From positions 260 to 5,501 of the forward strand of contig DLFD01000080.1 in NCBI GenBank assembly GCA_002482005.1: a stretch of 5,242 nt of DNA. The letters are read 5' to 3'. This document shows, one piece after another, positions 1 through 5,149 of this stretch. Source of the DNA: Lachnospiraceae bacterium UBA7729 (GTDB lineage Bacteria > Bacillota > Clostridia > Lachnospirales > Lachnospiraceae). The notes beneath the pieces were generated by a model. That model was not told where the DNA came from, did no database searches, and saw nothing but the letters and a program-made list of their open reading frames with translations. Within the stretch, counting starts at the first letter, position 1; the number at the start of each line of letters is the position of its first letter. The position numbers and the translations under genes are program-made.

Positions 1-32
1 TGCGATGGGCTGCCAATCTCTGCAAATAGTCT

Positions 33-62
33 ATCACAGTCAGCCTGCTTTCATGCTATAAT
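33..62 (+). promoter_or_regulatory. Candidate extended -10 promoter for the PLP enzyme gene / serC cluster
   Basis: A perfect TATAAT lies at 57-62, preceded by TG one base upstream (54-55), which makes an extended -10 element. A weak -35 match (ATCACA, 33-38, 4 of 6 bases of TTGACA) sits 18 bp upstream. Transcription would start near 68-70, giving a short leader before the ribosome binding site at 86-90. The rest of 1-99 shows no gene and no obvious operator. The call rests on consensus match and position only. Confidence 0.6.
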
Positions 63-99
63 CAAGTAAATTAATTCTCTGACTTGGAGGTATGCCGAT

Positions 100-1575
100 A
101 TGATCGATCTTTCTGTCAATGAAGAAAGTCTGAAGCATAATATCGAGAAGGCCCGCAGAGGCCATGTTATCCTCCCGACATATGCGCAGATGAAGGACCC
201 GGGCAAGGTCCCGGAGAAGATCAAAGAGAAGCTGAAGAATGTAGGGCTCTGGGATGTTGATCCGCTGAACCTTTTCCGTATCACCTGGAAGAATGAGGCC
301 AGGGAATCCGGCGGTCTTTTTCAGGATGTCCCGAATTATATCGAGTTCCCGTCAGCGCTGACGGGCGTTCCCTGCAGGATCGTTGCCATGGTCGGCAAGT
401 GGTTCCCGACCGGCTGCCACAAGGTCGGCGCTTCCTACGGCTGCCTCGTCCCGGAGCTGGTCACCGGACATTTTGATGCCACGAAGCAGCATGCTGTCTG
501 GCCATCCACCGGAAATTACTGCAGGGGAGGCGCATTTAACTCCAAGCTGATGGCCTGCGATGCGGTCGCGATCCTTCCTGCAGAGATGTCCAGGGAGCGC
601 TTCGACTGGCTGAAGTCCATCGGGGCCACAGTCATCGCAACGCCGGGCTCCGAGTCGAACGTCAAGGAGATCTTCGACAAGACTCATGAGCTGTCCCAGG
701 ACCCGGACAACATGATCTTCAATCAGTTTGAGGAGATGGGCAACGTCGTCTGGCACTATAACGTGACCGGCAATGCCCTGGCAGATGTCTTCGAGGCCAT
801 CAGACGCCCGGGTGACAGATTTGCAGGAGCAGCATTTACCTCTGGTTCCGCAGGAACGCTGTCCGCAGGCGATCGTCTGAAGGAACTGTATCCGAAGTCG
901 AAGCTGGCGGTCGGCGAGGCGCTCCAGTGCCCGACTCTTCTGGAAAATGGGTTCGGCGCCCATCGCATCGAAGGGATCGGGGACAAGCATGTGCCGTGGA
1001 TCCACAATGTCCGCAACACAGATATGGTCATCGACATCGATGATGAGGATTCCCAGAGGCTGCTCCGCCTCTTCAACACGAAAGAAGGGCAGAAGTACCT
1101 GAGGGAAGAGCTGGGACTCTCCGATGAGATGGTAGAGAGACTGACCTGGCTCGGTATCTCCGGCATTGCGAACCTGCTCTGCTGCATCAAGATGGCGAAG
1201 TACTACGAGCTGACGGAGCATGATGTTCTTGGGACGGTCCTGACCGATTCCGCTGCCATGTACCAGTCCAGGATCGATGAGCTGAATGTCCAGTATGGTC
1301 CTTACAGCGAGTTCGAGGCGAAGCTTGACCACAGCATCCATATGCTGGGCGAGAAGACTGACAATATGCTGGAGCTTTCCTACTGGGACAGGAAGAGGAT
1401 CCACAATCTGAAGTATTATACCTGGGTCGAGCAGCAGGGCAAGACGAAGGAAGAGCTTGACGCCCTCTGGTATGATCCGGAAGGAACCTGGGACGCAGTT
1501 CATGCCCAGGCGGCCGAGATGGATAAGCTGATCGAACAGTTCAACGAGGAGACAGGAGTACTCGCAGAACTGTGA
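100..1575 (+). CDS. Fold-type II PLP-dependent enzyme (TrpB / cysteine synthase-like), substrate unassigned
   Basis: This 491-residue protein has the landmarks of the tryptophan synthase beta / cysteine synthase superfamily. The probable Schiff-base lysine is K108 in FPTGCHKVGAS (102-112); His-Lys at 107-108 recalls the His-Lys pair of TrpB, and 'PTG' recalls cysteine synthases. STGNYCRGGA (136-145) corresponds to the substrate-binding asparagine loop, and SGSAGT (248-253) to the glycine-rich PLP-phosphate loop. At about 490 residues it is much longer than cysteine synthases (about 300); roughly the last 130-150 residues form a helical, charged extension. No signal peptide or membrane segment is seen, so it is probably cytosolic. 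The start is supported by GGAGG at 86-90, 9 nt upstream. It lies 71 bp upstream of serC on the same strand, suggesting a link to serine or O-phosphoserine metabolism. Known members of this superfamily catalyse beta-replacement or elimination; the reaction here cannot be assigned. It lacks the overall sequence of true TrpB or CysK. Superfamily placement is confident, substrate is not. Confidence 0.9.
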   Translation: MIDLSVNEESLKHNIEKARRGHVILPTYAQMKDPGKVPEKIKEKLKNVGLWDVDPLNLFRITWKNEARESGGLFQDVPNYIEFPSALTGVPCRIVAMVGKWFPTGCHKVGASYGCLVPELVTGHFDATKQHAVWPSTGNYCRGGAFNSKLMACDAVAILPAEMSRERFDWLKSIGATVIATPGSESNVKEIFDKTHELSQDPDNMIFNQFEEMGNVVWHYNVTGNALADVFEAIRRPGDRFAGAAFTSGSAGTLSAGDRLKELYPKSKLAVGEALQCPTLLENGFGAHRIEGIGDKHVPWIHNVRNTDMVIDIDDEDSQRLLRLFNTKEGQKYLREELGLSDEMVERLTWLGISGIANLLCCIKMAKYYELTEHDVLGTVLTDSAAMYQSRIDELNVQYGPYSEFEAKLDHSIHMLGEKTDNMLELSYWDRKRIHNLKYYTWVEQQGKTKEELDALWYDPEGTWDAVHAQAAEMDKLIEQFNEETGVLAEL

Positions 1576-1579
1576 CATC

Positions 1580-1620
1580 ATGGTGCCAGGGGCAAAAGGT
1601 ACTTTTTGCCCCAGCATCAT
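1580..1620 (+). repeat. Long intergenic hairpin, possible degenerate palindromic repeat
   Basis: In the gap before serC an upper stem GGGGCAAAA (1589-1597) pairs perfectly with TTTTGCCCC (1604-1612) around a 6-nt loop. A lower stem pairs 1580-1586 (ATGGTGC) with 1614-1620 (GCATCAT) through one G-U pair, separated from the upper stem by a small internal loop (1587-1588 against 1613). About 16 pairs form in 41 nt. No T-run follows, so it does not look like a normal intrinsic terminator. It could stabilise mRNA ends, tune expression between the PLP enzyme gene and serC, or be one copy of a dispersed palindromic repeat. The sequence alone does not decide. Confidence 0.7.
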
Positions 1621-1646
1621 ATCATGGAAAGAGAGGGAGAAATATC

Positions 1647-2735
1647 ATGATCGAGAATCGTGTCTACAACTTTTCGGCAGGTCCTTCCATCCTGCCGGAT
1701 GAGGTGCTTCTGTCCGCAAGAGAGAACCTTCTGAACTATGAGGGCTCCGGTATGTCCGTCATGGAGATGAGCCACCGTTCGAAAGTCTATGACAAGATCA
1801 TCACCGAGTGCATCGCAAATCTTCGGGATGTCATGAACATCCCGGATAACTACAAGGTCCTGTTCCTTCAGGGCGGCGCGACCGGAATGTTCGCGGCGAT
1901 CCCGCTGAATATCTCAAGGACCGGGGCAGCAGACTACATCGTGACCGGCAACTTCTCCAATATCGCCTATCAGGAAGCACAGAAGTACATGAAGGATGTC
2001 CGCCTTGCCGGAACGACCAGGGATGACAATTTCTCCAGGATCCCGGAGCAGAGTGAGCTGACCCTGAACCCGGATGCGGACTATGTCCATATCTGTCAGA
2101 ACAACACCATCTTCGGCACCACCTGGCACAGGCTTCCGGATACCGGCAATGTTCCGCTGGTCGCTGATCTGTCTTCCTGCATCCTTTCCGAACCGGTAGA
2201 CGTATCGAAGTATGGCATCATCTATGCAGGCGTTCAGAAGAACATGGCTCCGGCTGGCTTTGCGGTCGTCATCGTAAGAGAAGACCTTCTGGCCGGCGCA
2301 CAGCCGATCTGCCCGAAGGTATGGGACTTCCAGCTTCAGGCCAAGAAGAATTCCATGCTGAACACGCCGCCGACATGGTCCATCTATATCTGTGGAGAAG
2401 TCCTCAAGTGGATCAAGTCCATCGGCGGGACCCCTGAACTTCAGAAGAGAAACCAGAGAAAAGCTGCACTTCTTTACGATTACCTTGATTCGCAGACATT
2501 CTACAAGCCGTCTGCGCAGAAGGACAGCCGTTCGATGATGAACGTTACTTTCCGCACCGGCGACGACGAGCTCGACAAGAAGTTCGTGGCGGAGTCCATG
2601 GAAGCCGGTATGACCAACCTGAAGGGCCACCGCCTTGTCGGCGGCATGAGGGCGTCGATCTACAATGCGATGCCGTACGAAGGGGTTGAATACCTGGTCG
2701 GCTTCATGAAGAAGTTCGCGAAAGAGAATGCGTAA
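1647..2735 (+). CDS. serC: Phosphoserine aminotransferase SerC
   Basis: SerC transfers an amino group from glutamate to 3-phosphohydroxypyruvate to give O-phospho-L-serine, the second step of serine synthesis; it may also act on the related pyridoxine-pathway intermediate. The protein is 362 residues, the normal family length, and a class V, fold-type I PLP enzyme. Visible motifs are the N-terminal NFSAGPSILP (8-17), the substrate-phosphate region MSHRSK (41-46), the cofactor loop QGGATGMF (75-82), the PLP lysine K198 in GVQKNMAPAG (195-204), NTPPT (239-243) contributing to the neighbouring subunit's cofactor site in the dimer, and the C-terminal GHRLVGGMRASIYNA (327-341). All expected catalytic features are intact. 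ATG at 1647 is chosen because the family begins at 'NFSAGP' shortly after it and AGGGAG (1634-1639) lies 7 nt upstream. A longer frame from GTG at 1572 would translate through the upstream hairpin and has no family support. A DUF1015 gene follows after 124 bp; serA, the usual partner, is not adjacent here. Confidence 0.97.
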   Translation: MIENRVYNFSAGPSILPDEVLLSARENLLNYEGSGMSVMEMSHRSKVYDKIITECIANLRDVMNIPDNYKVLFLQGGATGMFAAIPLNISRTGAADYIVTGNFSNIAYQEAQKYMKDVRLAGTTRDDNFSRIPEQSELTLNPDADYVHICQNNTIFGTTWHRLPDTGNVPLVADLSSCILSEPVDVSKYGIIYAGVQKNMAPAGFAVVIVREDLLAGAQPICPKVWDFQLQAKKNSMLNTPPTWSIYICGEVLKWIKSIGGTPELQKRNQRKAALLYDYLDSQTFYKPSAQKDSRSMMNVTFRTGDDELDKKFVAESMEAGMTNLKGHRLVGGMRASIYNAMPYEGVEYLVGFMKKFAKENA

Positions 2736-2747
2736 AGCTATATGAAG

Positions 2748-2790
2748 ACAGGCATGGCGGACACTCGACAGATGTGCCCGCCATATCTGT
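2748..2790 (+). other. Intergenic hairpin between serC and the DUF1015 gene
   Basis: ATGGCGG (2754-2760) pairs with CCGCCAT (2778-2784). It is extended inward, past one A/C mismatch, by CAC/GTG (2762-2764 with 2774-2776) and outward, past a small internal loop, by ACAG/CTGT (2748-2751 with 2787-2790). The structure starts 12 bp after the serC stop. A GC-rich run follows instead of T residues, so a standard intrinsic terminator is unlikely. Possible roles are processing, mRNA stability or partial attenuation between serC and the downstream gene. The remainder of the 124-bp gap shows no gene fragment and no clear promoter. Confidence 0.6.
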
Positions 2791-2859
2791 AGTGCGCGCG
2801 GCGCAGCCGGATCCGATTAGGGGAGATGAAAGTTTATTCAGGATGGAAGGGGGATTTCT

Positions 2860-4308
2860 ATGCATAGCTTTCGTGAGATGGGACTTCACATCCCGAAGAT
2901 CATCCTCCCGCAGGAAGGGACGGATATGGAGAAGTGGGCGGTCGTAGCCTGCGACCAGTATACTTCCGAGCCAGACTATTGGCAGAAGGCGGAGCAGTTT
3001 GTCGGCGATGCGCCTTCGACCCTCCGCCTGATGCTTCCGGAATATTATCTAGGTAAGCCGGAGGAGGAACAGAAGACAAAGGAGATCCGCGCCTGCATGC
3101 AGCGGTACATGAAGGACGGGACTCTCCGGCAGCTTCCGGAGGGCTGCATGGTGGTCAGACGAAGCTGCAGGGGCTATTCCAATGTCCGCACAAGGCTTGG
3201 ACTTGTGATCGCGGTCGACCTGGAAGCCTATGACTTTCATCTGGGATCGGTGTCAAGAATCCGCGCAACAGAGAAGACGATCGTCGAGAGGATCCCGCCT
3301 CGCCTGAAGATCCGGCGCGGGGCACCGATCGAGCTGCCTCATATCATCATCCTGATCGATGACCCGGACCGGACCGTGATCGAGCCACTGGCGGCGAAAG
3401 CTTTCGACAAAGACGGTGCTTTCGGAAGCAGGATCGTCTATGACACAGACCTTATGCTGGACGGCGGCCATATCACAGGCGCATATGTACCAGCTTCGGA
3501 ATTGTCCGGTGTCCAGGCTGCTTTCTCAGACTTGTTTGACAAGGCGACAGAGAAGTTCGGGGCTGGCAAAGAATTCCTGATGGCCATGGGAGATGGCAAT
3601 CATTCCCTGGCGACAGCCAAGGCTGCCTGGGAGGAAATCAAAAAGGACCTGACCCCGGAAGAGCAGAAGGACCATCCGGCCAGATTCGCCCTCTGCGAGA
3701 TCGAGAATGTTCACGATGATGGAATCATCTTTGCCCCCATTCACCGGGTCATGTTCGGCGACGGAAAGGTAAGCGGGGAGGAGATCGTAAGGAGGACCGT
3801 CGACGTCCTGAGAAAACAGAACGGGGACGCATGGCTGGAGGAAAGCGAGAGAAGCCAGAACGGGGACGCATGGCTGGAGGAAAGCGAGAGAAGCTCAACA
3901 GTTTCGACAGAAAAAAAGGATACAAAAGAGAAGGATACAGAAGAGAAGGATACAGAAGAGAAGGATACAGAAGAGAAGGAAGTCTACCGGATTCCGGTCA
4001 TTGCCGGAAAAGCCCGCTGGACCCTCGTGATCAGCGACCCTTCCTCCGGACTTGAGGTCGGCGCTCTGCAGAATGCTCTCGATGTCTTAGTGAAAGAAGG
4101 CATCCGGATCGATTACATCCACGGGCATGCAACCGTGGAGGAGCTTGCAGAGAATCCGCAGAACGCCGGCTTTCTTCTCCCGTCCATGGACAAGTTCAAG
4201 CTCTTCCCAGCTGTCGCGAAAGACGGAGCGCTGCCGCGAAAAACATTTTCCATGGGACATGCGAATGAGAAACGGTACTACATGGAGGCCAGAAAACTGC
4301 TGACATGA
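2860..4308 (+). CDS. DUF1015 family protein with an internal tandem-repeat insertion
   Basis: This 482-residue protein belongs to the uncharacterised DUF1015 family. Diagnostic segments are IPKIILPQEG (11-20), WAVVACDQYTSEPDYW (26-41), MAMGDGNHSLATAK (241-254), and the C-terminal KTFSMGHANEKRYYMEARKL (461-480). Members commonly lie beside serC and serA in clostridia, so a role in serine or phosphoserine metabolism is likely but unproven. The GDGNH motif resembles the DGHHR-type motif I recall from most DUF1015 proteins and from ParB/Srx-fold free serine kinases (SerK, SbnI); a kinase-like or phosphate-handling role is inference only. Family members are usually about 400-430 residues. The excess here is explained by residues 320-374: two identical 13-residue units (320-345) and four KDTEE-type units (353-372), a hydrophilic, probably unstructured loop. 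The domain resumes at YRIPV (376-380), so the insert is in frame and the gene looks intact. The start is supported by AAGGGGGA (2847-2854). No signal peptide or membrane segment is seen. The gene converges on the Crp/Fnr regulator gene, with a 5-bp gap between stop codons. Confidence 0.93.
   Translation: MHSFREMGLHIPKIILPQEGTDMEKWAVVACDQYTSEPDYWQKAEQFVGDAPSTLRLMLPEYYLGKPEEEQKTKEIRACMQRYMKDGTLRQLPEGCMVVRRSCRGYSNVRTRLGLVIAVDLEAYDFHLGSVSRIRATEKTIVERIPPRLKIRRGAPIELPHIIILIDDPDRTVIEPLAAKAFDKDGAFGSRIVYDTDLMLDGGHITGAYVPASELSGVQAAFSDLFDKATEKFGAGKEFLMAMGDGNHSLATAKAAWEEIKKDLTPEEQKDHPARFALCEIENVHDDGIIFAPIHRVMFGDGKVSGEEIVRRTVDVLRKQNGDAWLEESERSQNGDAWLEESERSSTVSTEKKDTKEKDTEEKDTEEKDTEEKEVYRIPVIAGKARWTLVISDPSSGLEVGALQNALDVLVKEGIRIDYIHGHATVEELAENPQNAGFLLPSMDKFKLFPAVAKDGALPRKTFSMGHANEKRYYMEARKLLT
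3817..3894 (+). repeat. Perfect 39-bp tandem duplication inside the DUF1015 gene
   Basis: Positions 3817-3855 and 3856-3894 are identical over 39 bp. Each unit encodes QNGDAWLEESERS (residues 320-332 and 333-345). The unit length is a multiple of three, so the reading frame is kept. Absence of even one silent difference points to a very recent duplication or to ongoing copy-number variation by replication slippage. Confidence 0.98.
3916..3975 (+). repeat. 15-bp x 4 tandem repeat encoding KDTEE units
   Basis: Four head-to-tail 15-bp units (AAGGATACAGAAGAG) lie at 3916-3930, 3931-3945, 3946-3960 and 3961-3975. The first has one change (GAA to AAA, giving KDTKE); the other three are identical. 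They encode residues 353-372, alternating acidic and basic, likely a flexible or single-helix linker. The unit keeps the frame, so copy-number change would alter only loop length. An A7 run (3911-3917) abuts the array. Confidence 0.97.
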
Positions 4309-4313
4309 TCCGT

Positions 4314-4982
4314 TCATGGTTTCATCAGGCGGAATGTGTTCTTGTGGTAGTCGATGATCCCATCCTTCTTCATACGTCCGAGTTCCTTTGAGAGGGCAGT
4401 CCGTTCAAGGTTGAGATAGTCTGCCATCTGCTGCCTGTCAAATGGGATCTCGAAGGTCATTGCTTTTGTGCGGAGCGCGACCGCGTTCAGGTATGCCATG
4501 ATGCGGCCGCGCGCTGACTTCGAGGATGTCTGGAATGCCCTTCCGGACAGGTGCAGGTTCTTCCTTGCGGAGATCATCAGCAGGTTCCGGATCATCTTGT
4601 TCTCCCAGAGACGGTTTGCATAGCAGCGGATGAGGTCGGCCGCCCGCAGAAAGAGGACAGTGCAGGGCTCGTCGCATCTCACATCGACGATCATGGTCTG
4701 ATCGAAGCGGATCGCGTAAGTCTCCGCAAAGAGCTCATCCTTCTCGACCATGGTCAGGATCGTGCGGTTGCCCCACATATCGTTCGTCTCCACCGTCGCC
4801 TTGCCCTGCAGGAGCAGACCGAGTTCGTAGGTATTGCTTCCTGCATGAAGAATGATCTCATTTTTGTCATATGCTTTTGTGTGCGCGTTCAGGCACTTTA
4901 GGGCTTCTCTGATCTCACCGTCTGTCATGTCCTGAAAGAGACGGATCGTCTTCATATATTCGGTATCAGGTATCTTCATCAT
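4314..4982 (-). CDS. Crp/Fnr family transcriptional regulator
   Basis: This 222-residue protein matches the two-domain Crp/Fnr plan. Residues about 20-115 form the cyclic-nucleotide-binding-type beta-roll (for example NEIILHAGSNTYELGLLLQG, 41-60), about 120-146 the long dimer helix, and 160-222 a winged helix-turn-helix with FDRQQMADYLNLERTALSKE (181-200) covering the helix-turn-helix. The phosphate-binding signature of cAMP-binding members (GE followed by an Arg-Ser/Thr pair) is absent; the corresponding stretch reads KDELFAETYAIRFDQT (81-96). The FNR-type N-terminal cysteine cluster is also missing; cysteines occur only at 30, 103, 107 and 120. The signal is therefore unknown. Tandem ATG codons at 4982 and 4979 are taken as the start although the ribosome binding site is weak (GAGAAAAG). 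A TTG further upstream at 5063 would be in frame but falls in the likely -35 element. The gene converges on the DUF1015 gene and diverges from the gene at 5150, which may be its target, since such regulators often sit beside what they control. Confidence 0.9.
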   Translation of the reverse strand: MMKIPDTEYMKTIRLFQDMTDGEIREALKCLNAHTKAYDKNEIILHAGSNTYELGLLLQGKATVETNDMWGNRTILTMVEKDELFAETYAIRFDQTMIVDVRCDEPCTVLFLRAADLIRCYANRLWENKMIRNLLMISARKNLHLSGRAFQTSSKSARGRIMAYLNAVALRTKAMTFEIPFDRQQMADYLNLERTALSKELGRMKKDGIIDYHKNTFRLMKP

Positions 4983-5006
4983 ACTTTTCTCACAAAATTC
5001 TGTAAA

Positions 5007-5020
5007 ACTAAGTACTGAGT
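5007..5020. promoter_or_regulatory. Operator-like palindrome in the leader of the Crp/Fnr gene
   Basis: ACTAAGTACTGAGT is a 14-bp palindrome with one mismatched position pair, centred on AGTACT (5011-5016). It lies between the Crp/Fnr start codon and the predicted divergent promoters, about 10-24 bases downstream of the predicted Crp/Fnr transcription start. This is a suitable place for autoregulation. It does not match the classical FNR or CRP consensus, and a 14-bp near-palindrome could arise by chance. Confidence 0.3.
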
Positions 5021-5044
5021 GTTTCTGTGCGTTATTATTATAAT
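5015..5044 (+). promoter_or_regulatory. Candidate + strand promoter for the gene at 5150
   Basis: TATAAT is present at 5039-5044 on the + strand with only a weak -35 (CTGAGT, 5015-5020, 18-bp spacing). It would start transcription near 5051, just ahead of the hairpin at 5058-5115, giving a leader of about 100 nt. Its -10 shares bases with the opposing promoter because ATTATAAT (5037-5044) is its own reverse complement. Confidence 0.4.
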
Positions 5045-5063
5045 CTATTGACGCAAGTGCCAA
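5037..5063 (-). promoter_or_regulatory. Candidate promoter of the Crp/Fnr regulator gene
   Basis: Read on the - strand, TTGGCA (5063-5058, 5 of 6 bases of the -35 consensus) is followed after 15 bp by a perfect TATAAT (5042-5037). The spacing is shorter than the ideal 17 bp. Transcription would start near 5030, leaving about 48 nt of leader before the ATG at 4982. This placement supports the ATG start over the in-frame TTG at 5063. Confidence 0.5.
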
Positions 5064-5115
5064 AAGTCATCGGCCGTGTGCGCCCAAGCACGTAAGGCCG
5101 GGTGGCTTATTGGCA
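5058..5115 (+). promoter_or_regulatory. Long leader hairpin upstream of the gene at 5150
   Basis: Nearly the whole 58-nt stretch folds on itself as + strand RNA. TGCCAA (5058-5063) pairs with TTGGCA (5110-5115); 5064-5071 pairs with 5101-5108, using G-U pairs, after a bulged A; GGCC (5072-5075) pairs with GGCC (5096-5099); after a two-base bulge, two G-U pairs and GTGC/GCAC (5078-5081 with 5088-5091) close a 6-nt loop. The four G-U pairs favour folding of the + strand transcript over its complement. No U-tract follows, so it is not a simple terminator. I do not recognise it as a known riboswitch or other RNA family. Confidence 0.55.
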
Positions 5116-5149
5116 TCCTGTATCTCAACAATATCAAGACGGAGAAGAC

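Noticed and set aside
92..103. Three-codon mini-frame (ATG CCG ATA TGA) overlapping the PLP gene start
   Set aside because: Its ATG is only one base after the GGAGG, too close for initiation; chance overlap.
352..1620. Long open frame (422 codons) on the - strand opposite the PLP gene
   Set aside because: It mirrors the codon structure of a clearly real gene, has no recognisable domain and its composition is that of an antisense shadow.
1572..1646. Upstream extension of serC from GTG 1572, adding 25 residues
   Set aside because: It overlaps the stop of the PLP gene and translates through the hairpin; the family N-terminus and a good ribosome binding site both support ATG 1647.
1624..1650. 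Eight-codon mini-frame whose TGA overlaps the serC ATG
   Set aside because: No ribosome binding site upstream and no regulatory amino-acid pattern, so a leader peptide is not supported.
2736..2859. A small gene or serA remnant between serC and the DUF1015 gene
   Set aside because: No frame gives a plausible start with ribosome binding site and no dehydrogenase motif is visible; only a hairpin and the next gene's ribosome binding site are seen.
3817..3978. CRISPR-like repeat array
   Set aside because: The units are directly adjacent with no spacers, lie inside a coding frame and have lengths that are multiples of three.
3831..4055. Open frame of 74 residues with GYRREG repeats, in the -1 frame of the DUF1015 gene
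   Set aside because: As an independent gene it is explained by the tandem repeats staying open in a second frame. A GGAGG-like site is not placed for its ATG. It is kept only as the possible frameshift tail discussed in the findings.
4983..5063. N-terminal extension of the Crp/Fnr protein from TTG 5063
   Set aside because: The 27 added residues do not resemble the family, and the DNA holds the predicted -35 and -10 elements for this gene.
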